Source of the DNA: Natronocella acetinitrilica
GTDB taxonomy: Bacteria > Pseudomonadota > Gammaproteobacteria > Nitrococcales > Aquisalimonadaceae
Assembly (NCBI RefSeq): GCF_024170285.1
Contig: NZ_JALJXV010000005.1
Span: forward strand, 274,946 to 338,945
DNA length: 64,000 nucleotides
Direction: 5' to 3'
Part shown: positions 17,053 to 26,763 of the stretch, piece after piece
Layout: the number at the start of each line of letters is the position of its first letter
Numbering within the stretch: the first letter of the stretch is position 1
The notes under the pieces: generated by a model
What the model was told of the DNA's origin: nothing
What the model saw: the letters and a program-made list of their open reading frames with translations, nothing else
Databases searched by the model: none
Position numbers and translations under genes: made by a program

Positions 17053-17583
17053 ATGCCCGAACTCTCGCAACTGGCCGGTTCCGTAGGTGTGCAGCACAAC
17101 AGCGCCGGGCGCGCGCTCAATTTGGGCCTGCACGGCAATTTCAACCGCGGCGCCGACGATTTCAGCCTGGAGATGCGGGTGGAATCCGCCCCGCAGGACG
17201 GCAACGTGGTGGAGACCACCCACACCGCCACCAACCCTATTAACGGTGAGCCGGTCGAGCTGCCGCATATCTACCGGGAGACCGAGGACAACACCAAGGT
17301 GGGCGCCGCCGGCCATGCGGAATTCCAGGCTGCGGAAACCGGCCTGGCGACCCCCGGCATTCAAACCGTCACGCCGTCACTGAATGCCGGCGCTGCCGCC
17401 AACCTGACCACGGGCGAGTCGATCGTGGGCGCTGAAGTGCAGCTCACCACCGATGGCGGCCTGACGGGCCGCGCGGGCGTTACAACGCACCCCGAGACCG
17501 GAGCTGCCGCCCTTGGTCCCGAGCTGAGCCTGAGCCCGGACAGCTCCGACGCCTTCCTGCAGCGTTTGTTTGGCGGCGTCTAG
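17053..17583 (+). CDS. Uncharacterised 176-aa leaderless protein downstream of sctU
   Basis: A clean AAGGAGGATGTC ribosome site precedes the ATG. The product is Gly/Thr/Asn/Ala-rich with many short beta-like stretches (ALNLGLHGNFNRG, then AEVQLTTDGGLTGRAGVTTH), no Sec signal and no membrane helix. It lies 113 bp after sctU on the same strand. Composition and location suggest a secreted substrate or needle-complex-associated protein, but no family is recognised. Confidence 0.6.
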   Translation: MPELSQLAGSVGVQHNSAGRALNLGLHGNFNRGADDFSLEMRVESAPQDGNVVETTHTATNPINGEPVELPHIYRETEDNTKVGAAGHAEFQAAETGLATPGIQTVTPSLNAGAAANLTTGESIVGAEVQLTTDGGLTGRAGVTTHPETGAAALGPELSLSPDSSDAFLQRLFGGV

Positions 17584-17745
17584 TGTCAGCGGCTGCAAGA
17601 ATCCTCCGCGGCCACTTTCTGACTGATATGGTCGCGGAGACTGCCAACCGCGCTCTGCACATCTGCCCCGCGAGCTGGGAGGAATTCAAACGCCGCTGGC
17701 ACAGCCGAGGAATAATTCGTCAACAAAGCTTTGGGCAACACTCGC

Positions 17746-18825
17746 CTATGCGTGTCCGGACAGGCGAGGAGAATCCTGCTGGTCAAGAATTTCGAGCCGT
17801 CCGCTGTCAGGATGAAAGATGGCCGAACGCAGATGCATGCGTTCGGCCAGCCACGGCTCTTCCTCACGCACCAGTCGGGCCGCGAAATCAGCTAGAAAAG
17901 CAGATTTCAGCGCTGCCCTGGTGGCATCGAACTCGCCAGCGCCCACGGGCATGGAAGCCAGAAGAAAAAAGCCGTCGTCAGGTATCCGTCCACGCTCCAT
18001 GTTGCTGCGGATAATCGTCGCTGCCGTGCTGATCGGATGGGACAGATCTGGGTCGTAGGGCCCCACGAGCAGTGCGGTATTGGGCAGGCGCAGAAAATCG
18101 AAGCCCCGCCCCACGCCAATCATCCACTCACAGTGTTCTCGATCCAGGTCGCGCTGTTGCTGACGGATCTCGGCGATGTGAGCGACGTTATTGAACAGCA
18201 AAGGAAGCAAGTCCCGTTGAATACTCTGCGGCATGTCCGGCAACAGGCGCTGCAGGCTGTCCTGCAAACTCCCAAAGCCATCCGCACCGACAGCCGCCAG
18301 ATCGAGGCAATCGCCACCGGGAGCGTGCAGAATCAGTGCGTCCTCATCGGTTTCGAAGCCACAAACCAGCGGGTAAACCCGCTCACCGGCGCGACCGAAC
18401 GCTGACAGGGCCTGCCTACGGAGACCTTCTGCATGCCGCATGGCGGCAGCGCGATCACAATGAAAACCGGCACAGCCTCGAGACCGTGACCCCCTGGAGA
18501 AGTGATAGGTCAGCAGCAGCAGCACCCGGCGGCCTTGCGCACCCGCGGCATCGACGCGGTCGGCAAGCAGTTCCGACAAGTACGGCCAGCCCAGATCAAA
18601 GATGCCGCCCAGATTGCGGAACGAAACAAAACGGTCCGGCAGGGTGCCCGTCGCACTGGGCAGGTGCAGACGACCATCCATGCACTCGAGGCTGGCCAAC
18701 ACTGTGCTTCCGACAGTGCCGCCGGCATCGCCTGACCGCCCCGCCGCGATCTGGTCGGCATACTGTTGCGCCTGGGAGAATATCCAGGCTATCCGGTCTT
18801 CGATGGGGCGGAATCGCATGTCCAT
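17746..18825 (-). CDS. Stand-alone CsoSCA-family carbonic anhydrase
   Basis: 359 residues. The beta-carbonic-anhydrase-type zinc and catalytic set is present. CMDGR supplies Cys48, Asp50 and Arg52; the block YHFSRGSRSRGCAGF supplies His108 and Cys118. These correspond to Cys173, Asp175, Arg177, His242 and Cys253 of Halothiobacillus CsoSCA. The following CDRAAAMRHAEGLRRQ and GFETDEDALILHAPG also parallel that protein. The N-terminal extension of true carboxysomal CsoSCA (about 514 aa) is largely missing. The probable reaction is CO2 hydration. No RuBisCO or shell-protein gene is in the window. The start is uncertain (ATG 18825 or GTG 18861). It follows the 485-aa gene on the same strand with a 112-bp gap. 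Confidence 0.8.
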   Translation of the reverse strand: MDMRFRPIEDRIAWIFSQAQQYADQIAAGRSGDAGGTVGSTVLASLECMDGRLHLPSATGTLPDRFVSFRNLGGIFDLGWPYLSELLADRVDAAGAQGRRVLLLLTYHFSRGSRSRGCAGFHCDRAAAMRHAEGLRRQALSAFGRAGERVYPLVCGFETDEDALILHAPGGDCLDLAAVGADGFGSLQDSLQRLLPDMPQSIQRDLLPLLFNNVAHIAEIRQQQRDLDREHCEWMIGVGRGFDFLRLPNTALLVGPYDPDLSHPISTAATIIRSNMERGRIPDDGFFLLASMPVGAGEFDATRAALKSAFLADFAARLVREEEPWLAERMHLRSAIFHPDSGRLEILDQQDSPRLSGHA

Positions 18826-18937
18826 GGGGACTGTCTGGGACCTCTGCTGTGGATGCCACACAGAGAGTGTACCCCAGGGGTCAATCCGGCCGAGGCCTTG
18901 CGACCCGGAAGTGCGCTGTCACCGGAGCCTGCAGTTC

Positions 18938-20395
18938 CTACCGACCCCCATCCCAGCTGGTGACATCCCGGCTCTGGATTGTATCGCTGGTGCTTCGCAG
19001 TATGACGTTGGCCTTTGCCCCGACGCCGCGGAAGGCGAGCTTGGCCTCAGGTTGAACCTCGAACCCGGAGCGCTGCACGCGCTCATTTATAACCTCCACT
19101 CGCCCCCCGGTGGACAGGGACGCAGCGGCGTCCTGAAGATCACCGCGAATAAACCCCGACAGCGCACCCGGCATATCCCGGCCTGGATTCTCGGAGCGCA
19201 AAAGAATACGTTGTCGGGCCTGACCCGGGTGCGACCCACTGGCGGCCAGAGCATCCTGGCGAGCCGTCTCGATGCGCAACTCGACCGCATCCGGACCGCC
19301 CAACTCTTCGCCGGCAAGGCGATCACCCAACTCTGGCAACGCCCGACCATTAACGGTGGGAGCCGACTGCTGGGGGTCAAACTCCCGGATGAGATCGAGC
19401 CGAAGGGCGGCGTTGCCATGCTGCGTGCGATTGTGCAGGTTCAGTGGCGTACCGTCCGGCATGTAGCGCTGCTTGGAGGTCAACTCGGTCAGACCGAACA
19501 ATGAATAGATCACACGGCCCGCTTCGCCGTCCTGTCCGTACTCGACACGACGCTCTACCCCGCCAGAAGTATCCCAGCGGGCATTGAGCCCGAGTCGGCC
19601 GAGGGCGCGATCCAGCGCCGCCCGACCACGGGCATCGAGACGCGTGGCGTAGCCGGTCACATGATCCTGCAGGAACTCGATATCGGCGTCGGGCGGCGCC
19701 AGCAGGCCACCAAGGCCGGTGGCAATGACACCCTCGCTCATCCAGTTGCCGCGCTCGTCGAGGATAGGGTTACTGGGTATGAGGCCAATGCCCGGACCTG
19801 CGGCGCGCCCGATATCCCGCAGGCTCTCCGCCGCCGCCAGGTCACCGATACTCCGCACCGCCCGCGCGACGTCAGCCTTGTTGTCGAACCGCATGCTGAC
19901 CTGATCCACTGAGCGCGCTCCCAGTTCTCCGCTGGGTGTCACCAATGCGTTGGGGACCTGCTTGTAAACGGCGCCGAGCAGGCGCTTGTTGAAACGCACC
20001 TCATACTGCGGTGCCTCACAGGTGTCGGCCGTGTCCGCCTGCGACCCACCATGCTGAAGCACCACGACCTCGTTGCGGTACTGGCTCTTGAAACCCTTGC
20101 CGGCACCAATCTTGACCTCGCCGCCTATCTCGAAGGTCGCGGTATCGCCGTCCCGTCCGAGTGCCTTGATCTGCCCGTCAATGGTGTCCCGTACCGGACT
20201 GGTGATCGTATGCACCGCACGGGTGAGCGCTTCCCGGACCCCGGAAAACGGCCCCGGATTCTTCAGCCTGTCAACGTAGCGCCTCTGCTCTGCGGCATCC
20301 TCTATCGCCTTTGCGAATTGCGCCTCTTCCGTCGACGGCTGACAGACGGGCTCACGGGACTCGGTGTGCGTGCCGGGTAGGGACTCTGTCCGCAT
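18938..20395 (-). CDS. Uncharacterised 485-aa leaderless protein, candidate T3SS effector
   Basis: The start MRTESLPGTHTESRE follows AAGGAGG. The first 40 residues are Ser/Thr/Glu-rich without a Sec signal, as in many type III substrates. A long helical stretch (about 25-75) follows. Beta-rich Gly/Asp-containing blocks then occur at about 80-200, including FEIGGEVKIGAGKGFKSQY, and alternate with polar linkers; the tail again looks beta-rich. No catalytic motif or homology is recognised. It is adjacent to the CsoSCA-like gene and within 2 kb of the sct operon end. The effector idea rests only on composition and location. Confidence 0.65.
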   Translation of the reverse strand: MRTESLPGTHTESREPVCQPSTEEAQFAKAIEDAAEQRRYVDRLKNPGPFSGVREALTRAVHTITSPVRDTIDGQIKALGRDGDTATFEIGGEVKIGAGKGFKSQYRNEVVVLQHGGSQADTADTCEAPQYEVRFNKRLLGAVYKQVPNALVTPSGELGARSVDQVSMRFDNKADVARAVRSIGDLAAAESLRDIGRAAGPGIGLIPSNPILDERGNWMSEGVIATGLGGLLAPPDADIEFLQDHVTGYATRLDARGRAALDRALGRLGLNARWDTSGGVERRVEYGQDGEAGRVIYSLFGLTELTSKQRYMPDGTPLNLHNRTQHGNAALRLDLIREFDPQQSAPTVNGRALPELGDRLAGEELGGPDAVELRIETARQDALAASGSHPGQARQRILLRSENPGRDMPGALSGFIRGDLQDAAASLSTGGRVEVINERVQRSGFEVQPEAKLAFRGVGAKANVILRSTSDTIQSRDVTSWDGGR

Positions 20396-20624
20396 GTCTG
20401 CAAATCCTCCTTGAGCAATCATTTGGTGAGAGATACTGGAGGCGGAGGGTGGCGGACAGAGATGACGCGGCCATGACAATCGGCGGGGTTTATGACGTCA
20501 GTCATACTGGATTCACCTGGTTTTACGGAGGGACGGGGAAGAAATGTCGATCTGATCGCTGGCTCTCCAGTCAGATCAGGCTTATAAGTAAGGATGGCGA
20601 TACTGCACTGCAACAGGACACGTC
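20396..20624. promoter_or_regulatory. Divergent promoter region with two symmetric elements
   Basis: Lies between the 485-aa gene (leftward) and the FG-GAP gene (rightward). It holds a perfect 16-bp dyad TATGAC-GTCA-GTCATA (20491-20506). It also holds a nested hairpin in which GATCTGA (20549-20555) pairs with TCAGATC (20571-20577) and CTGG pairs with CCAG inside. A TATAAG box at about 20583 could be a -10 element for the FG-GAP gene, but no convincing -35 was found. Confidence 0.45.
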
Positions 20625-22184
20625 ATGAACAGATTCCTCCCACTGCGTCCACGCAATCTCGCGCATCTCTGGCTGACCGGTTTACTGCTTCTGGGTGGCT
20701 CCGGCGCGGCAAACGCAGAAGCAAGCGCCCCATTGGCCGAAGCCTCGCTGGACGCCGGCGTGGCCTACCTGCAGGCCGCGAACGCCCGCTCAGGCAGTCA
20801 CTTCGGCTTTGCGCTGAGTCTCAGTGCCGATGGCCGTACGCTGGCGGTTGGGGCCAACGGCGAGAGCGGTGGCCTGGGTGGAATCAATCCGGCTCGGGCC
20901 GGCAAGACGACGAAGACCAATGACACGTCCGCCTTCTCAGGGGCTGTGTACATCTTTGGCCGCACCGAAGATGATGGCTGGCGCCAACAGGCCTATATCA
21001 AGTCCCCCAGCGCGGAACCTTGGCAGGAGTTCGGTTTTTCCGTCGCCTTGAGCAACGACGGTCGTCGACTCGCGGTGGGAGCGCCGTTTTCCGCAGGCAG
21101 CGGGGATGCCGGGGCCCAAGGCTCCGGTTCAGTACTGATCTATACCCTGGCTGGCGGCGAATGGTCACAAACCGCTGCACTGAAGGCATCGCGGCTTCAG
21201 GCGGAAGCCCAGTATGGGTTCTCCCTGGCATTCAGCGGCGACGGCGAAACCCTCGCGGTGGGCGCGGTGGGCGAGACAGTGGCGACTCAGCGTGATGGCC
21301 GGCGCGGACCGACCACCCGACTCGCCCGCTACGCCGGGGCCGTCTATCTTTACTCCAGGCACCGGGAAGGCTGGCGGGAACAGGGCGTGGTCACCGCTTC
21401 GAATTCGGCGGCAGGCGCGTTCTTCGGTCGCGCCATCGCCCTCAGCGAGGACGGCGACACCCTGGCCGTGGGCGCCCTGGGTGAATCCAGCAATGCCAGT
21501 GGCATCAATCCGACAACACGATCAGTGGTGTCGGCAGTCCATTCCGGGGCAGCCTATGTCTTTGTGCGAACTGAAGACAACTGGACCGAGCAGGCTTTTA
21601 TCAAGGCCTCCAACAGCCGCTCCGGCGACCAGTTTGGCCGAACGGTGGCCCTGAGTGCCGACGGCAATACCATGGCCGTCAGCGCCATTGGTGAAAGCGG
21701 CGGTAGCCGTGGCGTCGACGGCGACCAGCGCGATCGCTCCGCGGAGTTCTCCGGCGCGGTCTACGTATTCAATCGCGAGATAAGCCAGTGGGCGCAGCAT
21801 GCCTATATCAAGGGTTCCAATGCCCGACGCGGCGATCGGTTTGGCGACTCCCTGGCCATGAATGCCGACGGTACCACCCTTGCGGTAGGGGCCTGGGGGG
21901 ATTCCAGTGACCGTCAGGGCCTGTTCGCGGAGCCTGCGGAGAGCCCCATGCGTTGGGCCGGCGCAGCCTACGTGTTCCAACTGGAACCGACGGGCTGGCG
22001 GGAAACCCGCTACATCAAGGCCCCGGACACGGCTGCCGGCGCCTGGTTCGGCGGCGCCGGACCACGGGGTGGCGACGGCCGCACCGTCGCACTCAGCAGT
22101 AGCGGTGAAACCCTGGCTATCGGCGCCCCTCGCGCTGCCGGACTGGACGGAGACCATCACTCCGGTGCCGTCTACCTTTACTAG
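20625..22184 (+). CDS. Exported FG-GAP repeat beta-propeller protein
   Basis: 519 residues with a Sec signal ending near AANA-EA (residue about 31). Seven repeats of about 60-75 residues share the core FG-x2-(L/V)A(L/M)S-x-DG-x-TLAVGA (for example FGRAIALSEDGDTLAVGALG), each preceded by an aromatic-rich strand such as GAVYIFGRTEDDGWRQQAYI. Seven FG-GAP-like units predict a seven-bladed integrin-alpha-like propeller with Asp-rich, possibly Ca-binding loops. It is likely periplasmic or surface-exposed, perhaps adhesive. There is no anchor domain, so it may be freely exported. The ligand is unknown. Confidence 0.88.
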   Translation: MNRFLPLRPRNLAHLWLTGLLLLGGSGAANAEASAPLAEASLDAGVAYLQAANARSGSHFGFALSLSADGRTLAVGANGESGGLGGINPARAGKTTKTNDTSAFSGAVYIFGRTEDDGWRQQAYIKSPSAEPWQEFGFSVALSNDGRRLAVGAPFSAGSGDAGAQGSGSVLIYTLAGGEWSQTAALKASRLQAEAQYGFSLAFSGDGETLAVGAVGETVATQRDGRRGPTTRLARYAGAVYLYSRHREGWREQGVVTASNSAAGAFFGRAIALSEDGDTLAVGALGESSNASGINPTTRSVVSAVHSGAAYVFVRTEDNWTEQAFIKASNSRSGDQFGRTVALSADGNTMAVSAIGESGGSRGVDGDQRDRSAEFSGAVYVFNREISQWAQHAYIKGSNARRGDRFGDSLAMNADGTTLAVGAWGDSSDRQGLFAEPAESPMRWAGAAYVFQLEPTGWRETRYIKAPDTAAGAWFGGAGPRGGDGRTVALSSSGETLAIGAPRAAGLDGDHHSGAVYLY

Positions 22185-22209
22185 TGTCAACCAAGGGCAT
22201 TTCTGTTAA

Positions 22210-23418
<1,209 letters not shown>

Positions 23419-23432
23419 GGAACGGCAACTCC

Positions 23433-24266
23433 ATGGAATTGATCGATCAGCACCGGGCATTCGACGGCGAACAGCGCCGCTACCGCCACAAGGCCCGAAG
23501 CCTGGACTGCGACATGACGTTCTCCGTCTTCCTGCCGCCGAAATGGCGCAGCGAGTCGCCACTGCTGTACTGGCTATCCGGCCTCACCTGCACAGACGAG
23601 AACTTTGTTCAGAAGGCCGGCGCACAGCGCGCCGCGGCGGCTCTGGGCCTGGTACTGGTTGCCCCGGACACCAGCCCCCGGGGCGAGACAGTGGCCAATG
23701 ACGAGGCCTACGATCTGGGCCAGGGTGCGGGATTCTATGTGAACGCCACCGAGGAGCCCTGGAGCAGGCACTACCGGATGGAAGACTACATCGTGGAGGA
23801 ACTGCCGGCGCAACTTCGTAGCGAGTTGGGACTGCGCGGGCGCAGTGGTATCAGCGGTCATTCAATGGGCGGACACGGCGCCATCAGTCTCGCCCTGAAG
23901 CATCCGGAGCGTTATTCCAGCGTCTCCGCCTTCGCACCCATCGCCAACCCTTCGGCCTGTCCCTGGGGCGAGAAGGCCTTCTCTGCCTATCTGGGCAAGA
24001 ATCGTCGGGAGTGGGAGCGCCATGACAGTGCCGTGCTGCTTGCAGAGCACAAGGCACCCTGGCCGATCCTGGTGGATGTGGGCTCATCCGACGGCTTTCT
24101 CGCCGAGCAACTGCGTCCCGAAGCACTGGAACGCGCCGCTCTGGCCTCTGGCAGCGAGGTTTCAGTGCGCCGCCGGGAAGGCTATGACCATTCCTACTTC
24201 TTTGTCGCCAGCTTCATGGACGAGCATCTGCAATTCCACGCAGACCAGCTAACCACAAGGCCATAG
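23433..24266 (+). CDS. fghA: S-formylglutathione hydrolase
   Basis: 277 residues, alpha/beta-hydrolase. The nucleophile elbow is GISGHSMGGHGA, the acid lies in VDVGSSDGFL and the catalytic His in GYDHSYFFVASF, all as in FghA/esterase D. It releases formate from S-formylglutathione. The N-terminus MELIDQHRAF matches the family, so ATG 23433 is preferred. A GTG overlapping the frmA stop (GTGA) is an alternative coupled start adding six residues. Confidence 0.95.
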   Translation: MELIDQHRAFDGEQRRYRHKARSLDCDMTFSVFLPPKWRSESPLLYWLSGLTCTDENFVQKAGAQRAAAALGLVLVAPDTSPRGETVANDEAYDLGQGAGFYVNATEEPWSRHYRMEDYIVEELPAQLRSELGLRGRSGISGHSMGGHGAISLALKHPERYSSVSAFAPIANPSACPWGEKAFSAYLGKNRREWERHDSAVLLAEHKAPWPILVDVGSSDGFLAEQLRPEALERAALASGSEVSVRRREGYDHSYFFVASFMDEHLQFHADQLTTRP

Positions 24267-24268
24267 GC

Positions 24269-24295
24269 ATCCGACCCGAACGAGCAGGGTTGGAT
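24269..24295. terminator. Hairpin between convergent fghA and the EAL remnant
   Basis: ATCCGACCC (24269-24277) pairs with GGGTTGGAT (24287-24295), nine pairs including one G-U. It lies just after fghA and before the convergent gene's stop. No T-run follows, so termination is only probable. Confidence 0.4.
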
Positions 24296-24303
24296 CGGTG
24301 ACG

Positions 24304-24822
24304 TCAGACGGGATTGGTACTCGCTGTCGCCGGCTGGAGGAAACCCACAGAGAGAAGCGCCGCAAACGTGTCCACGTCCACCGGCTTGGCATAGTAGTAG
24401 CCCTGCGCAAAGCGGATACCCAGCTGGCTTACCAGCGCCGCCTGTTCAGCGGTTTCCACACCCTCCGCCACCACCGCGGCACGTCCGTTGTCGTACACGC
24501 CGATGTCACGAATCCGGCGCGCCCGAAACTGGATACGGCGCAATTCGACAATGGATTCAAAACTGCAGTCACCGAAGGGCAGGGCTTCGAGCATGTTCAG
24601 AACGAGATGGGCTTCGTTCTGGACATCCTCGGCCAGATAGAGGAGTTCTTCGGCAGCCCGCTGACGCGCCTCGCGTTCGCGATTCAACTCCATGGCACTG
24701 ACGACCGCAGCCGCGGTCAGCCCGGCAATACCGACCACCAGGACGGCGATCGCTAGCGATTTGAATCGGGTGAGCACGGCGAGCAGGCGGGCTCCATCAA
24801 AGCCGCAGACGCGGCCTACCAC
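24304..24822 (-). pseudogene. Internally deleted CSS-sensor/EAL phosphodiesterase remnant
   Basis: 172 codons in one frame. The N-terminal part has a membrane helix (about 22-43). The start of a periplasmic CSS-type sensor follows (LPFGDCSFESIVELRRIQFR, then RIRDIGVYDNG). At residue about 115 the sequence jumps directly into the last part of an EAL domain (VAEGVETAEQAALVSQLGIR, then GYYYAKPVD). The second half of the sensor, the second membrane helix and nearly all of the EAL domain, including the E-A-L motif, are missing. The deletion kept the frame, so a 172-aa product is possible, but it cannot hydrolyse c-di-GMP. The GTG start is uncertain. Confidence 0.8.
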
Positions 24823-24870
24823 CCCGTTATAGCAACATGCTGCATCTGGTAAAAGGCTTTTTGACCCTGC

Positions 24871-25377
24871 TCACCCTCGGGACGTCGGCCGGAACATGAT
24901 GGTCAGCACGTATTGCGCGCCACCCTCCTCATGCACCACCTCAATGGGCGTGGGATCGTTGAGCGGCTGCCAGGTGCGACTACGAAACTGCACCCGCGTT
25001 ACCTGCAGCCCCTGGATGAAGCTGCCCTCGCGCTCCGCCACCTCGCTACGGTGACTGCCCCGGGGTACGGCGATATCGACTCGGCTTTCCAGATCGAGAC
25101 GGGCCGCGCCGGAGCGATCACGGCGGGCCATGACATGCAGCGCCACCCGGGGCTGCTCTGCCGGGACCCCTGCCGGACGCATGGCACCAACATCGCCACC
25201 GGACTCGACACGCTCGGGGATGCCATCGCGCAGCAATAGCTCACCGCTGGCCAGCACTTCACGCCCCGAGTCATCGACCCGGGCAAGTTCGTAGATTGCC
25301 GGATAGGCTTGAATGAACTGATTGCCCGCGGCGGGCAAGGACATCAGCAGCAGAGCAAAGACTAGTGCGAGTCGCAT
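24871..25377 (-). CDS. Uncharacterised exported protein, 168 aa
   Basis: A Sec signal (MRLALVFALLLMSLPAAG) is followed by a short conserved-looking segment NQFIQAYPAIYELARVDDSG and a beta-rich C-terminal half (VALHVMARRDRSGAARLDLE, then VQFRSRTWQPLNDPTPIEVV). GAGGGGG lies upstream of ATG 25377. Probably periplasmic. No family recognised. Confidence 0.65.
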   Translation of the reverse strand: MRLALVFALLLMSLPAAGNQFIQAYPAIYELARVDDSGREVLASGELLLRDGIPERVESGGDVGAMRPAGVPAEQPRVALHVMARRDRSGAARLDLESRVDIAVPRGSHRSEVAEREGSFIQGLQVTRVQFRSRTWQPLNDPTPIEVVHEEGGAQYVLTIMFRPTSRG

Positions 25378-25418
25378 GGCCACCCCCTCGATTCCCTGTG
25401 GACCGTTACCGACTCATA

Positions 25419-25450
25419 CCTTGAGCGGTGAACGCCTTGAGCGGTGAACG
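25419..25450. repeat. Perfect tandem duplication of a 16-bp unit
   Basis: CCTTGAGCGGTGAACG occurs twice head to tail (25419-25434 and 25435-25450) in the gap between the SnoaL-like gene and the exported 168-aa gene, about 45 bp upstream of the latter. It looks like a recent slippage product or a doubled binding site. Confidence 0.7.
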
Positions 25451-25530
25451 CGGCTGATGGCCGGGTTTTCGGTGGTCAGCCTCTCTTCAGCATAACGCCA
25501 CCACGGCAACCCCGCCAGAGGCAGCCCGGA

Positions 25531-25917
25531 TCAATCGGTTGGATTTTTGCCAAACATGATCCGATAGGGATGTGCATCGAACAGGAGCTCCAGCCTCTGA
25601 ATACGACCGTCGATGACAGTTGCCCATTGCACCAGATCCACCGACATCTTCTCCGAGAGTTGCACGCGGAAATCCAGGAAATGACAGACTTCCGGACCAT
25701 CGACGAAGACCTTCCGAATGTTGATCCGCTGGACGATGCCGCTGGAGAATGCCGTGTAGGAGAGAAACGCATCCGGATCATCAAAGCTGACAATCGGACT
25801 GTGGTAATGAAAACCCTCGTCGGCCAGCAGCCGCCGCATACGCTCTGGCGCATGGTCCTCGATAGCCTTCAGGTAGGCCTCCACAATGGCCAGCGGCTCT
25901 GTGGGCTGTGTCGTCAC
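25531..25917 (-). CDS. SnoaL/NTF2-like fold protein
   Basis: 128 residues. The N-terminal helix pattern (IVEAYLKAIEDHAPERMRRL) is followed by FHYHSPIVSFDDPDAFLSY and curved-sheet strands (VCHFLDFRVQLSEKMSVDLV, then ATVIDGRIQRLELLFD), the layout of SnoaL-like polyketide-cyclase/isomerase folds. The substrate cannot be inferred. It starts 21 bp after the class II aldolase-like gene and is probably cotranscribed with it. Confidence 0.75.
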   Translation of the reverse strand: MTTQPTEPLAIVEAYLKAIEDHAPERMRRLLADEGFHYHSPIVSFDDPDAFLSYTAFSSGIVQRINIRKVFVDGPEVCHFLDFRVQLSEKMSVDLVQWATVIDGRIQRLELLFDAHPYRIMFGKNPTD

Positions 25918-25938
25918 AGGCTGGTCACCACTCCATCG

Positions 25939-26763
25939 TCAATCGGCAAAATCGGGCTCGATTCTGGACAACACCCGCTTGATGCTCTGCAGATGGGCAT
26001 TTGCACTTTCGGCGTCACCTCCGCGCATCTGGGCGGCGGTCTTCAACAGGATATCCGCCGGTATGCGCTGTAGAGCACGGCCGGCACTCATTGCCTTCAG
26101 CTGCACTTCTGCGGCTCGCTCCAGGTAGTAGAGATCGTCCCAGCAGGCGGCGAGGCTTTCTCCAACCACCAGCACACCATGGTTCTTCATGAACAGGATA
26201 TCGGCCTCGCCCATGGCGGCGGCCAGGCGGTCGCCTTCGCCGGTGTCCAGAGCCAGGCCCTGGTAGTCCTCGTCAACGGCGGTGCGGCCGTGGAACTTCA
26301 ACGCCGTCTGACCAGCCCAGGCCAGGGGCTCACCCTCCAGCATGGCCAGTGCAGTCGCATTGGGCATGTGGGTATGGAACGCGGCACGGGCCCTGGGGTG
26401 GTGCATGTGCACACGGGCATGGATGAAAAAGGCAGTCGCCTCAGGCTTTCCATCACCCGCCACTACATGACCATGCATGTCGCACACCAGCAGCATGGAT
26501 GCGGTTATCTCGGAAAAACCATAGCCATAGGGATTCACCAGGAACAGGTCATCACGCCCCGGCAGCATGAGAGAGAAGTGATTGCAGATGCCCTCCGACA
26601 ATCCGAGCCGCGCGGCCATGCGAAAGCAGGCGGCCAGATCGCGACGAGCCTCGCGCACGGCCGGTGTGTCCAGACCCTCAATCGTTGCGGGTCCCTGAGT
26701 CTCGATCTGGAGTTCGTGGGCCATGGGCGCAGCCGGTCCTGTCGGAAACGAAACCGCCATCAT
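25939..26763 (-). CDS. Class II aldolase/adducin-family protein
   Basis: About 274 residues. The family core is intact: GICNHFSLMLPGRDDLFLVN, then zinc-binding His residues in AAFHTHMPNA and the third in MKNHGVLVVG. The catalytic tyrosine/glutamate region of true fuculose-phosphate aldolases is not clear, so aldolase, decarboxylase or epimerase activity cannot be separated. The start is uncertain; ATG 26763 is used, but MAHELQI at 26724 is possible. Confidence 0.85.
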   Translation of the reverse strand: MMAVSFPTGPAAPMAHELQIETQGPATIEGLDTPAVREARRDLAACFRMAARLGLSEGICNHFSLMLPGRDDLFLVNPYGYGFSEITASMLLVCDMHGHVVAGDGKPEATAFFIHARVHMHHPRARAAFHTHMPNATALAMLEGEPLAWAGQTALKFHGRTAVDEDYQGLALDTGEGDRLAAAMGEADILFMKNHGVLVVGESLAACWDDLYYLERAAEVQLKAMSAGRALQRIPADILLKTAAQMRGGDAESANAHLQSIKRVLSRIEPDFAD

